A DNA stretch of 64,000 nt, taken from contig JAPLOA010000093.1 in NCBI GenBank assembly GCA_026400835.1, positions 45,225 through 109,224 on the forward strand, in the 5' to 3' direction. A program made the position numbers and the translations under genes. Below the pieces are notes generated by a model. That model searched no databases. It was not told the origin of the DNA and was given only the letters and a program-made list of their open reading frames with translations. Below are positions 55,636 to 64,000 of the stretch, piece after piece. Within the stretch, counting starts at the first letter, position 1. Each line of letters opens with the position of its first letter. The stretch comes from Planctomycetales bacterium. GTDB taxonomy: Bacteria; Planctomycetota; Planctomycetia; Planctomycetales; Planctomycetaceae.

Positions 55636-56781
55636 ATGAATCACCACGCAGCTCATTCTCAATCAGAATCCGCTAAACCCGCCTCTGCATTGGACAATCC
55701 ATTAGCCCGTCGTAAGTTTCTTGCCGCCGGTGCCGCAACACTCACGGCCGCGCGGATGGTTTCGGCAGATGAATATGGTGCGGATGCGGCTCCGGTTCGC
55801 TATCCCGATCATCGCCTTGTTTCATTGGATGATCGCGGAAAGAAGCTCATGCTGGGCAATACTCCAATCCAGCGTCTGTTTCACAGCAAGGAGATGCTGT
55901 GGGCCGAAGGACCTGCGTGGAACGGAGCAGGGCGATATCTGATCTGGAGCGACATTCCCAACAACATCCAGCGTCGATGGCTGGAAGAAGACGGACATGT
56001 GTCCGTCTTCCGCAACCCTGCCAACAACAGCAACGGCAACACGTTTGACTTGCAGGGACGACAGATCTCCTTCGAGCATCTGACTCGCAGTGTGGCTCGT
56101 TATGAAATCGATGGCACACGTACGGTTCTCGCCGACAAATACAACGGCAAATCGCTCAACGCACCAAACGATGGAGCCGTCCATCCAAACGGCGATATCT
56201 GGTTTACAGATCCAGGCTACGGAGCCCTGATGGACTACGAAGGCACGCTGGCAAACACCGGATCAGTTCAGCCTTATCAGAAGGAAGCGATCTATCGGAT
56301 CGAAGCCAGCACTGGCAAGGTGATCAAGATGTCTGATGAAATCAACAAGCCCAACGGCCTGTGTTTTTCACCGGATTACAAGAAGGTCTACGTTGCGGAC
56401 ACCGGGGCATCTCATTACCCCGATGCTCCGAAGAACATCAAAGTCTGGGACGTTGTGGATGGAACGAGCCTGGCAAATGGCAAAGAGTTTGCGTCCATGA
56501 ATCTGGTCATGCCAGACGGTGAAACAAAAGCTGGCTTCGCGGATGGAATTCGCTGCGACGTCGCTGGCAACATCTGGGCCAGTGCAGGCTGGGTCGGGCA
56601 GGGCTACGACGGCGTTCACATCTTCGCTCCGGAAGATGGTCAACGGATTGCTCAGATTCACTTGCCCGAGATCTGCAGCAACGTCTGCTTCGGCGGCACA
56701 AAACGCAATCGCCTGTTCATGACCGGCAGCCAGTCACTCTACGCCGTTTACGTGAACACAAAAGGTGCTCACTTCTGCTGA
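55636..56781 (+). CDS. secreted SMP-30/gluconolactonase-like protein, Tat signal
   Basis: 381 residues from the ATG at 55636. The N-terminus has a twin-arginine signal, ARRKFLAAGAATLTAARMVSA. The propeller includes LWAEGPAWNGAGRYLIWSD, YNGKSLNAPNDGAVHPNGDI, KPNGLCFSPDYKKVYVADT and FADGIRCDVAGNIWASAG, matching gluconolactonases. It is divergent from another family member. Periplasmic action on a sugar lactone is likely, perhaps as a partner of the sugar dehydrogenases in this genome (inference). Confidence 0.88.
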   Translation: MNHHAAHSQSESAKPASALDNPLARRKFLAAGAATLTAARMVSADEYGADAAPVRYPDHRLVSLDDRGKKLMLGNTPIQRLFHSKEMLWAEGPAWNGAGRYLIWSDIPNNIQRRWLEEDGHVSVFRNPANNSNGNTFDLQGRQISFEHLTRSVARYEIDGTRTVLADKYNGKSLNAPNDGAVHPNGDIWFTDPGYGALMDYEGTLANTGSVQPYQKEAIYRIEASTGKVIKMSDEINKPNGLCFSPDYKKVYVADTGASHYPDAPKNIKVWDVVDGTSLANGKEFASMNLVMPDGETKAGFADGIRCDVAGNIWASAGWVGQGYDGVHIFAPEDGQRIAQIHLPEICSNVCFGGTKRNRLFMTGSQSLYAVYVNTKGAHFC

Positions 56782-56831
56782 GGTGCACCACGGACTCGGT
56801 CTCCCCTGAGACCGAGTCTGTTTTTCCCCAC

Positions 56832-56968
56832 TTGGACTGCTGCAGCCTGCTGCCGCTTTGGTCCAGGCAGCCTGCTGCCGAACATCCAGTTTAACCGTGT
56901 TAATTTCAGAACAGCTCTCCACAGCAGGCTGTGGTTCGGAAAGCTGCAGCCTGCTGCAGCAGTCCAAA
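56832..56968. repeat. terminal-inverted-repeat element, family B copy 2
   Basis: 137 bp bounded by TTGGACTGCTGCAG (56832–56845) and its complement CTGCAGCAGTCCAA, inside 56954–56968. Internal palindromes CCACAGCAGGCTGTGG and CAGGCAGCCTGCTGCCG match those of copy 1 at 13273–13401. As there, it fills a gap between two convergent genes. Confidence 0.85.
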
Positions 56969-56988
56969 TAGGCCTGAAACCAGAGGGC

Positions 56989-59649
56989 TCAGTCAGGTGT
57001 AGCCTGGTCATTGGCGGGGACGTCGGATTGACTGTCGTCGTTACTCTGCGGCGAGTCCCCTGGACCACTTTCACGCAAACCCTCGACAACCAATACCACG
57101 CGGAACCCCATCTCGTTGTCCGTGTGATAGAGGACGCGACTCGACGAGCGGACCAAATGTGGGACTTGTATAAAACTTCCGCCCCGGCGCATTGGCATGG
57201 TGCCGGCGGAAAGTGGGCTGAATGGGTCCGTTGCGACATTCTCTTGAAACTGCCCATAGAACTTCGGATCCCAGCCGTCGTGCACCCATTCCCACACGTT
57301 GCCATGCATGTCCGACAATCCGAACGGATTGGCTTTCAACTCGCCAACAGCATGCGTGCGACCAACAGCGTTATTGGAGCACCAGCCAGCCTGAATGAGG
57401 TCCTCGGTCTCATCGCCGCCCCAGAACCGCGTCGTGGTCCCGGCTCGGCAGGCAAACTCCCATTCCGCCTCCGTCGGCAGTCGGTAGCCGGTTCCTTCCA
57501 GCGTTGTCACCGTATGATCGGAAAAGACATTGAACGGTCCCAACTGCCCATGCTGGCTCAGTCTGGCGCAGAATTCAACTGATTCGTTGAAGCTCACCAT
57601 TTCCACCGGATAATTGCCGGTCTCCAGGTTGGCGACCGCCTCTTTCCCTTCACCCGTGGACGAGAATTGCGACGGGTTCGTCCCCATCACCAGCTCGTAC
57701 TGCGCCTGTGTCACCTCAGTCACACCGACGTAGATCGGCTTTGTGAGAACCACTTTATGCTGCGGCGCCTCGCTCTCTATCTGCGGTCGCCAGAAATGTA
57801 AATGTTCAATTAGCTCAGGCCGCTTCAACTCCGCTTCGATCTTCTCGATCTCCTCGGGCGTACTCCCCATCAGGAACTCGCCCGGTGGAATCAGCCGGAA
57901 TCTCATGCCGATGGAGTTGGTGAATTCGACCGGCAACTTCGAATACGCGGCCCAGGCCGCTTGATACTGTCGGGCTTGCTCTTCATTGAACGGCGCAATC
58001 GCCGGAGCCGGTGCATCGGCGGGCCAACCGTCCCTGCCGGGCTTCGCCGTGGCGGGAGGGCTGTCGCCCTGCTTCGTGACCTCGACCTGGGAGGTATCGG
58101 GAACCTCGATCCTCGTCTTTGTGCCATCCTTATTCGTGATCGTGATGATGATCACACCCAACAGCACGAACGCAGCAGGTCCGCCAGCGGCGAGCAGCCA
58201 CCGCGACAACGGTCGGCGGGGAGGAGAGCCCTGGCCAGCGAGAGGTGTAGCAACCGCCTGGATCTGTGGGGCAGCGGGTGCGGCTGGCGGCGACGCTTTG
58301 AGCGTGTCGGACGACTCGGAACGATTCGGCGACGACGGACAGACGACGGGTTCCGCCGGGGCAGCAGCCGGGGCCGAGGGAGCGGGCAGAGCCTCGGCCC
58401 AGGGAGCCAATGCGGTGGCCAGTTCGTCCGCGGAGCCAAACCGCTCGGACGGTATCTTCGCCATCAACTTGAGGTAGATCGCGACGACTCCCGCTGGCAC
58501 ATCGGGCCGCGCCAGCGCGAGGTCGGGGATGGCGTCCAGCATATGCCCCTTCATCTTGTTGGCGGTGGAGGGGTAGATTTCGCTGTGGTACGGCGGGCGA
58601 CCGACCAGCAGGAAATACAGCGTGCAGCCCAACGAGTACAGGTCGGAGCGGGCGTCACAGGTGTGGGCGTCGCTCCATTGCTCGGGGGCCATGTAGTCGG
58701 GCGTGCCGAAGCACTGCCCATTGAAGGTTAACGCGGCGGGCTTCTCTGCCTGAGCCAGGAGTGCCAGCCCCATGTCGAGGATTTTGATCTGGCCGGTCTG
58801 CTTCGTGACAAACAGGTTGGAGGGCTTGATGTCGCGATGCACGAGGCCCACCCGGTGAGCAGCTGCAAGCCCTTGCGCTGTCTGCCGGATTGCCTCACAA
58901 GCATCCACGACGGACATCGTGCCCTGGGTCTGGATGAATTGCTGCAAGTCCTGGCCCTCGACATACTCCATCGACAGGTAATGCGCGCCGTTGATCTCAC
59001 CGGCGTCGAGAGCCTGGATAATGTTCGGGTGTTGCAGCGAACCGACGGCCAGCATCTCGCGTTCAAACCGGGACAGGGCATCGGACCGGGAGAGGACGTG
59101 CTGAGGCAGGATCTTTAGAGCCACCAACTTGCCGAGCTTGGTATGCCGCGCCTGATAGACGGCCCCCATGCCGCCCTCGCCCAGCTTGGCGAGCAACTTG
59201 TACGGACCGAGCTGCTTGCCGACATCGATGATCGTATTGAGCGGGCCAATCGTCTCGCCCGTAGCGGTCTTGTCCGGGGGATTACTGAATACGGATTGCG
59301 TCGGCGCCTCAGCCGACGTGGCAATCTTCACGCCCAAAAACACCCGCGCGATGACGCCTGCCTGCTGGGGGAACCGCTGGACGTATTCATCCGGTCGAGG
59401 TGTCCCACCTTGCCGAGTGCGGTACTCAAATTCCATCGCCAGTAGTTCGGCCAGCAATCCGTCATGCGCCTCCTCCGGAGCCTCCGCCAAAAAGGACTCG
59501 ATACTCCGACCGTCCCCTTTCGCCAACTCCAGATCGAAACGGTCACAAAACTCGTCAATCTCGGAGAGTTGCTGGTTAGACAGTGACTGGTAGGCGGAAT
59601 TCCCGATCGTCGCGCTCGTCATGAGATTCCAATCGATTGCAGTGTTCAT
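56989..59649 (-). CDS. membrane Ser/Thr protein kinase fused to an FGE-sulfatase-like domain
   Basis: 886 residues. The kinase spans about 148–420: glycine loop KLGEGGMGAVYQARH, K179, catalytic HRDIKPSNLF at 271–280, DMG at 292–294 in place of DFG, and APEQWSD. A proline/alanine-rich linker, one membrane helix near 484–504 (LAAGGPAAFVLLGVIIITIT) and an extracytoplasmic formylglycine-enzyme-like domain (575–865: NSIGMRFRLIPPGEFLMGS, YRLPTEAEWEFACRAG, DMHGNVWEWVHDG, MGFRVV) follow. The catalytic cysteine position near the end reads HLVRSSSR, so it is probably a sensor/lectin fold, not an enzyme. The gene is visibly G+C richer than its neighbours. It follows the sigma factor gene by 101 bp on the same strand. 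Confidence 0.92.
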   Translation of the reverse strand: MNTAIDWNLMTSATIGNSAYQSLSNQQLSEIDEFCDRFDLELAKGDGRSIESFLAEAPEEAHDGLLAELLAMEFEYRTRQGGTPRPDEYVQRFPQQAGVIARVFLGVKIATSAEAPTQSVFSNPPDKTATGETIGPLNTIIDVGKQLGPYKLLAKLGEGGMGAVYQARHTKLGKLVALKILPQHVLSRSDALSRFEREMLAVGSLQHPNIIQALDAGEINGAHYLSMEYVEGQDLQQFIQTQGTMSVVDACEAIRQTAQGLAAAHRVGLVHRDIKPSNLFVTKQTGQIKILDMGLALLAQAEKPAALTFNGQCFGTPDYMAPEQWSDAHTCDARSDLYSLGCTLYFLLVGRPPYHSEIYPSTANKMKGHMLDAIPDLALARPDVPAGVVAIYLKLMAKIPSERFGSADELATALAPWAEALPAPSAPAAAPAEPVVCPSSPNRSESSDTLKASPPAAPAAPQIQAVATPLAGQGSPPRRPLSRWLLAAGGPAAFVLLGVIIITITNKDGTKTRIEVPDTSQVEVTKQGDSPPATAKPGRDGWPADAPAPAIAPFNEEQARQYQAAWAAYSKLPVEFTNSIGMRFRLIPPGEFLMGSTPEEIEKIEAELKRPELIEHLHFWRPQIESEAPQHKVVLTKPIYVGVTEVTQAQYELVMGTNPSQFSSTGEGKEAVANLETGNYPVEMVSFNESVEFCARLSQHGQLGPFNVFSDHTVTTLEGTGYRLPTEAEWEFACRAGTTTRFWGGDETEDLIQAGWCSNNAVGRTHAVGELKANPFGLSDMHGNVWEWVHDGWDPKFYGQFQENVATDPFSPLSAGTMPMRRGGSFIQVPHLVRSSSRVLYHTDNEMGFRVVLVVEGLRESGPGDSPQSNDDSQSDVPANDQATPD

Positions 59650-59750
59650 GGTCCTGAATGGTCAAACGGCGGTCGAGCCCGACATGATGTGCAAGTTTTT
59701 TTAGTTTTTTCACGTCTTTCCGCTGATGCCGAAACAGGACGCCGCCCTGG

Positions 59751-60356
59751 TCACTGCTCCCCATCATGCAGTCCCGCTTCAATCCAGATTCGACGAATTC
59801 TCTCCAGCTTTCGTTCGATGGTCCGTTCTGTGCAATTCAGTTCGTTGGCAATTTCGGAGTTCTTAGCGCCCTGAAACTTGAGCAACACAATTCGCTTCAT
59901 CGTGTCGTCAGTAAGCGCGTTGAGCAGTTGAGCACAACTTTCCGAGACTTCGGCCAGTTCATCGGGCGGCGCCTGGTCGCCAACAACGGCGTTGATACCG
60001 GCAGCACCAAGGTCAACAAATCCAGACTCACCACGCACGGCTCCGCTTCCGCGTTTCTGACGATGGATATGCCGCTGCTGCGCAGAAATTTTCCGAGACG
60101 TTATAACGGCCAGCAGACCCCACAAAGCGTCGCGATTCCTGGCTTCAAGTCGGCCATCGGCCAGACCGTGACACAGACTGTGAAACGCACTGTTTGCCGC
60201 ATCTTGTTCGTCATAGTGCCGACGGGTCTGCACGTCGAGTTTCTGTGAGGCGAACTCCTGCAATCGCACGGCAACGTGCTGCCATAATTGCTCGGCGGCT
60301 TGCTGATTCTTGTCTGCAAGCTGGTTAATCCAGCCCGTAACTGCATCGCTTGACAT
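59751..60356 (-). CDS. ECF-type RNA polymerase sigma factor
   Basis: Planctomycete ECF-like sigma factor of 201 residues. Region 2 appears in the N-terminal part (QLWQHVAVRLQEFASQKLD, ANSAFHSLCHGLADGRL), region 4 in the C-terminal part with an HTH (ALTDDTMKRIVLLKFQG, NSEIANELNCTERTIERKLERIRRIW). The ATG at 60356 is preferred: the upstream frame to 60515 reads through inverted repeats. It precedes the kinase–FGE gene on the same strand, the common planctomycete arrangement in which a sigma factor is linked to a kinase. No anti-sigma gene is seen. A cluster of TTCCTGA motifs lies upstream. Confidence 0.9.
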   Translation of the reverse strand: MSSDAVTGWINQLADKNQQAAEQLWQHVAVRLQEFASQKLDVQTRRHYDEQDAANSAFHSLCHGLADGRLEARNRDALWGLLAVITSRKISAQQRHIHRQKRGSGAVRGESGFVDLGAAGINAVVGDQAPPDELAEVSESCAQLLNALTDDTMKRIVLLKFQGAKNSEIANELNCTERTIERKLERIRRIWIEAGLHDGEQ

Positions 60357-60444
60357 CCCCGAGAGTTTAATGACGTCTCGCCAGTAAACCAAGGATTTGA
60401 TTTCAGAGCAGACGTAAAGGAGCCAAAAAGACTCGGAAAAGAGA

Positions 60445-60527
60445 TCAGGAACCAATAGCCAAATGGCCCGAAGGGTGCTGCGCACTATTGGTTCCTGACC
60501 CATTTCCTGAGCCATTCCTGTCAGGAA
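60445..60527. promoter_or_regulatory. cluster of TTCCTGA/TCAGGAA motifs upstream of the sigma factor gene
   Basis: A perfect 14-bp inverted repeat, TCAGGAACCAATAG at 60445–60458 and its complement at 60485–60498, spans a 26-bp spacer. Two more TTCCTGA-type sites follow at 60504–60510 and 60515–60521, the last joined to TCAGGAA as ATTCCTG-T-CAGGAAT. That makes five copies of one heptamer (one with a mismatch) within 83 bp, 89 bp or more from the sigma start. It fits a binding site for a dimeric regulator, or structured leader RNA. Confidence 0.5.
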
Positions 60528-60795
60528 TCTCCAACTTTTTTTGTCGCCAGCCTGTCGGTCTTGCGGGCTGGTTGAACATTAAGCGGTGTACAACACGTCA
60601 AAAACGGGTATCAATGTTGAAAACTCGGAAACGGAAGAATACCCCTGCATTCCAATTCATTGAACGGACTTTTTTCGAGCACATTTGTTTCCATTCGTGG
60701 CTCACAGCCGTTTATTTCACTGACTGTCAATGTGTTAGCGTCTGTCTTTGGCGGCGATCCCTTCATGTTCAGTTGATTGTTGTTGGGGAGTAGCA

Positions 60796-60843
60796 ATGAG
60801 CCACCTGTTTTTACCCTCACTCACCCTGATATTACGACAGTAA
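60796..60843 (+). other. possible leader peptide ahead of the oxygenase-like gene
   Basis: GGGGAG at 60785 is followed by an ATG that opens a 15-codon frame, MSHLFLPSLTLILRQ, ending TAA 5 bp before the GTG of the next gene. The downstream gene uses another frame. It could couple translation or be chance. No conservation data are available. Confidence 0.3.
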
Positions 60844-60848
60844 CTCCA

Positions 60849-61493
60849 GTGGACCGATTTTCACTTTTTTCAACGCCGCTTTACGTTTACGACATGCCCC
60901 AGATGGAGGCGGTCAATCATGAACTCACCCAGCGACTGCTGGCGGAATCGGAAGCATCCCCCGGAATTCGGCGGAGTAATCGGGGAGGCTGGCATTCGGC
61001 CCCTGATCTGGGGCAGCGCAGCGAGGCTTGCTATCGCACGGTCATGCAGATGATTATCGATCAGGTGGCAGCAACCATTCACGATCTGGCAGCCGCGATG
61101 CGAATGCCAGCTCCGCCGCCGTTGCGATATTCGGCGCAGGCCTGGGCGATGGTGATGCGGGATGGCGATTACACCATCGTTCATGATCACGGAACAGCCC
61201 ATTGGTCCGTGTCGTATTATGTCGATGCTGGTGATGCCGATGTTGAAAACCACCCCGAGTCGGGCCTCTTCGCCGTGCTCGACCCCCGTCGGTACATTCG
61301 TCCCATTCCGGGGCTGGGTGATTTCAGCATGACGCAATTCACAGTGCGGCCCAGATCGGGCCGGCTGGTGATCTTTCCAGGATGGTTGCAGCACTATGTT
61401 CATCCCTATCGTGGCACGCGACCACGGATCGCGATCGCGTGCAATGTCTCGGTGGCTCCGGAACCACCAAACCCTTCGCCCTCGTTGGGTTAG
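60849..61493 (+). CDS. 2OG-Fe(II) oxygenase-like protein (TIGR02466 type)
   Basis: Probable iron/2-oxoglutarate-dependent dioxygenase fold, 214 residues from a GTG at 60849. A TTG at 60777 in the same frame would add 24 residues with no family match. Features: FSTPLYVYDMP near the start, RGGWHSAPDLGQRSEACY, IVHDHGTAHWSVSYYVDAG (iron-ligand histidine), FTVRPRSGRLVIFPGWLQHYVHPY (second histidine) and RIAIACNV (2OG-binding arginine). The usual HxD ligand pair is not certain, so activity is unproven. It is alone on this strand between the sigma factor promoter region and the giant surface protein. Confidence 0.75.
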   Translation: MDRFSLFSTPLYVYDMPQMEAVNHELTQRLLAESEASPGIRRSNRGGWHSAPDLGQRSEACYRTVMQMIIDQVAATIHDLAAAMRMPAPPPLRYSAQAWAMVMRDGDYTIVHDHGTAHWSVSYYVDAGDADVENHPESGLFAVLDPRRYIRPIPGLGDFSMTQFTVRPRSGRLVIFPGWLQHYVHPYRGTRPRIAIACNVSVAPEPPNPSPSLG

Positions 61494-61753
61494 TACTTCC
61501 GAATAAGGCCGGGATTGGCTCCCACAGAAACTGAAAAACACGGCAGAAAAAGGGCGAGCGTCACCTGTACACATCAAACTTCATGCGACCAGCAGGTCGC
61601 CGATCACGTTGCTGAAAGTCGATTTTCCACATTCTTCAAGAATTCTTCTGGATGCCTGTCGGGTGTGGGGGACGGTTGAACATTTCAGTGCAACCACGGT
61701 CTTCCAAACCACAATTGCCAACAACACCATTCCCATACCCGCTGGATCCTCTC

Positions 61754-64000
61754 ATGTTAAACAATGTCCTTGGTCGTGTTCGTCTGACTCTGAAGGCAAT
61801 TATGCTGGATTCGATGCGACAAGGAAGGCGTTCCCAAGGGAGGAGGAACGCAGCAAAGGCGAGGACGAACCTTGCCTCAATTTTCGGAGGTTTTTCCACT
61901 GCTGTCGGAAATCAGAGGCGATCCCAACTTCGGCGAGCCGCCGCCTGCGAAGCGCTGGAAACACGGATGCTGTTGACTCCCTTGATCCTGGGACAGGAAG
62001 TTATTGATGGCGTTACGTATACAACCATCGCTCCAACCGGTGCCTATGACGGCACACCCATGAACCTGGAACTCTTCTGGGGCGGTGACTATACGGAGGC
62101 AGGGTTTATCGCCGACCGCTACTATGGCTGGGAGTCCAATCTTGGCCTTGGCAACGGCAGCAGGGATTTGGGTAAAAACCCAAACATTAAAGTTACGGGC
62201 ACTCCGGGCAATGACATTGTCAGAAACAACTCTGGCAACGGAGTTGGGTATGCCGTCGAATTGACGGCGTATGGCTACGGTGGCAACGATGAGTTTTACG
62301 GCGGCCAGGAGGACGACAAGCTCATCGGCGGCCCAGGTAAGGACAAGTTGTTTGGCATGGCTGGCGACGACGTGCTCTACGGCGGCTTAGCCAGCGACGC
62401 AGACGAGTTGACCGGCGGAACCGGGGAAGACCGGTTCTACATTCGAAGCACCGACGTGAATAAAGAATTGGGCGTCGGCACGGTCCTCGATAAGCATAAG
62501 CTGGACTCCAGAGTGCATCTCGTTGACACGACAATGCCCGTTACGAGCGGCGGAATTGGATATCAACCCCGCACGTGGTCGGACACCGATTTCGAGGAAA
62601 TTGACACGCCTTTCCAGCACATGCATGATGTCACCGGAAGCGAGCGATTGATGCAGTCGTACACTGGAGGCGACATTTACGAATACCGGCTGGGATTGAC
62701 AACGACCGGCCTCGCCTTTAACGGCGGCTGGAGTAACGGGTACGATTCTGATTGGTATCCCATTGGAAACATTGAAGATAGCGACAATAGAGATGGCTTC
62801 ATAAGACCTGGACTCATCGTCCACGAAATCTTGCATCACTATCATGAACCGAACCAGAACCAGTTTATCACGGATTTCCGCAAGATTAGTGAATGGACAA
62901 CGACACGCCCAGAAACCTTCATCTCATTTGCTGACTGGATAAGCACGAATCCGACTGGCGGCTACAGCGGGTTCGTGCAGAGTGCATCAGGAAGTAATGA
63001 CTGGTTCAATCCGAAGGGGCTTTCGTCCAAAGCACTCTTCCAGGATAATTACGGCGGTCACACTCCCCGAGAGGATTTTTCCGTCACTAGCGAATTCTGG
63101 TACAGGAAGGACGTTCTCAAGGAGAACGTTGCTGTCAATCAAAGTAAGCAGGACAACCTGCAGCAACTCTTCGGTTATTTGAAGAAGCCGACCACGCCTT
63201 CCGATTTAACGATCGATCAATCGATCAATATCAATCGCCCAACTTTCAATTGGGAGTCGCTGGTCGCCGATAGCTTCCGTGTACAGATCATAGGCGCAAG
63301 CAACAACGTGGTGGTGGATGTCACGACGGCCGAATTGACGTTGCCGCTCGCTGCTGATTTGCCTGCTGGCACGTACACGTTTCTTGTGAGTTCCATGATC
63401 GACACCGAAGAGGAGTCGCCGACGGCTTCTATCAACTTCACGGTAAACCATGCGCCGGAGTGGGTTGCCGGCGTTCAGCCGCCGCCGATGGCCGGGCAAA
63501 ATGAGGACGATCTTCTGGCCTATGGCACGACCGTTCTCTCGCTTACCGCTGCCACCAGCGATGTCGATGCCGGGGCGAAGAAAGGCATCGCGATCTCCAG
63601 TGCCCCAACCGACAAGGGCTTCTGGCAGTTTACGACCGACGGCGGAGCTAATTGGTCCACGTTCGCGTCTCTCGGATTTCCGCGGGGACGCAACAACGCG
63701 CTGCTGCTGCCAGCTAACGGCACCCTGAGTCGAGTACGCTTTGTCCCAAATCAGGATTTCAACGGCACGGTACAGCTCGGCTATTTCGCCTGGGACCAGA
63801 CACAAGGAGCGTCTGGCGGCACATTCGATATTTCGACCGCGAACAAACTCGGCGGGTTGACAGCCTTCAGCACGGGCATTCATAACACTTCGCTGACAGT
63901 GTCTCCCGTAAACGATGCACCGGTGTGGGTTGCTGGCGTCCAGCCACCGCCGATGGCCGGGCAAACTGAGGACGATCGTCTGGCCTATGGGACGACCGTT
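61754..64000 (+). CDS. giant RTX/HExxH surface protein with 155-residue repeats, truncated by the window edge
   Basis: An open frame from the ATG at 61754 runs to the right edge (749 codons read, no stop). The N-terminus (RRAAACEALETRMLLTP, about 67–83) resembles the LEPR-XLL motif of large exported planctomycete proteins. RTX-like calcium-binding nonapeptides lie near 180–225 (YGGNDEFYGGQEDDKLIGG, KDKLFGMAGDDVLYGG). A zinc-protease motif, HEILHHYHE, lies near residue 357. From about residue 565 a module starting APEWVAGVQPPPMAGQ begins to repeat with a 155-residue period (63446 and 63911), as in cadherin-like surface proteins. Likely a secreted or surface-attached metalloprotease or adhesin. 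Confidence 0.85.
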   Translation, partial: MLNNVLGRVRLTLKAIMLDSMRQGRRSQGRRNAAKARTNLASIFGGFSTAVGNQRRSQLRRAAACEALETRMLLTPLILGQEVIDGVTYTTIAPTGAYDGTPMNLELFWGGDYTEAGFIADRYYGWESNLGLGNGSRDLGKNPNIKVTGTPGNDIVRNNSGNGVGYAVELTAYGYGGNDEFYGGQEDDKLIGGPGKDKLFGMAGDDVLYGGLASDADELTGGTGEDRFYIRSTDVNKELGVGTVLDKHKLDSRVHLVDTTMPVTSGGIGYQPRTWSDTDFEEIDTPFQHMHDVTGSERLMQSYTGGDIYEYRLGLTTTGLAFNGGWSNGYDSDWYPIGNIEDSDNRDGFIRPGLIVHEILHHYHEPNQNQFITDFRKISEWTTTRPETFISFADWISTNPTGGYSGFVQSASGSNDWFNPKGLSSKALFQDNYGGHTPREDFSVTSEFWYRKDVLKENVAVNQSKQDNLQQLFGYLKKPTTPSDLTIDQSININRPTFNWESLVADSFRVQIIGASNNVVVDVTTAELTLPLAADLPAGTYTFLVSSMIDTEEESPTASINFTVNHAPEWVAGVQPPPMAGQNEDDLLAYGTTVLSLTAATSDVDAGAKKGIAISSAPTDKGFWQFTTDGGANWSTFASLGFPRGRNNALLLPANGTLSRVRFVPNQDFNGTVQLGYFAWDQTQGASGGTFDISTANKLGGLTAFSTGIHNTSLTVSPVNDAPVWVAGVQPPPMAGQTEDDRLAYGTTV

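Noticed and set aside
57961..58731. Long plus-strand frame antisense to the kinase gene
   Set aside because: Arg/Gly-rich translation caused by high G+C in the kinase gene; no start context or motif.
1..64000. CRISPR array
   Set aside because: No set of short direct repeats with regular spacers was found; repeats seen are inverted and few in number.

Overview
The window looks like chromosomal DNA of a planctomycete (Planctomycetia, relatives of Gimesia, Rubinisphaera or Rhodopirellula). This rests on gene content: four DUF1501 proteins, a PSCyt1/DUF1549/DUF1553 cytochrome protein, a DUF1559 pseudopilin with its partner lipoprotein, a sulfatase, a kinase–FGE fusion paired with an ECF sigma factor, and a giant surface protein with an LEPR-XLL-like N-terminus. 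Spacing is loose, Shine-Dalgarno sites are often weak, and many intergenic gaps hold palindromic repeats. No tRNA, rRNA, CRISPR array, phage or transposase was seen.

Layout. 0–11 kb: an MFS transporter, a DUF167 protein, then a secreted catabolic block (sugar dehydrogenase with cytochrome c and CBM, DUF1501, PSCyt/DUF1549/DUF1553, DUF1501). 11–14.3 kb: an NtrC-type regulator, a peroxiredoxin and a degenerate receiver with a small membrane protein. 14.7–18.6 kb: a Wza-like export lipoprotein, two low-complexity secreted proteins and an RluA pseudouridine synthase. 18.8–26 kb: a giant beta-propeller protein, MraY, TruB and CsrA. 26.6–30.3 kb: an ExbB/ExbD-like three-gene set and a DUF1501 gene. 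30.4–35 kb: an arsenic cluster of arsR, an arsM–arsD fusion, a two-domain arsA and a phosphatase-fold arsC. 35.4–47.8 kb: polysaccharide- and peptide-degrading secreted proteins (GH32/43-like propeller, DUF1501, PDZ/HEAT protein, SGNH esterase, S9 peptidase, sulfatase) and the DUF1559 pair. 48–56.8 kb: a decayed enolase-superfamily gene beside a PAS–AraC regulator, a metallophosphoesterase, an ABC exporter, PlsY, a secreted protein and two SMP-30-like propellers. 57–64 kb: the sigma factor and kinase–FGE pair, a 2OG-Fe(II) oxygenase-like protein, and a secreted RTX/HExxH protein with 155-residue repeats that runs off the right edge.

The secreted enzymes suggest a heterotroph that degrades sulfated or complex polysaccharides. 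The arsenic cluster combines methylation, a metallochaperone, an ATPase and reduction, but no efflux permease lies in the window. Points most worth a second look: the ArsM–ArsD fusion whose linker still looks like an old intergenic region; two repeat families with conserved inverted ends, one found both times between convergent genes; a receiver protein without its phosphoacceptor; a cluster of TTCCTGA motifs upstream of the sigma factor; and the enolase-family pseudogene.

All family assignments come from reading motifs and architecture in the translated sequence; no database search was run.
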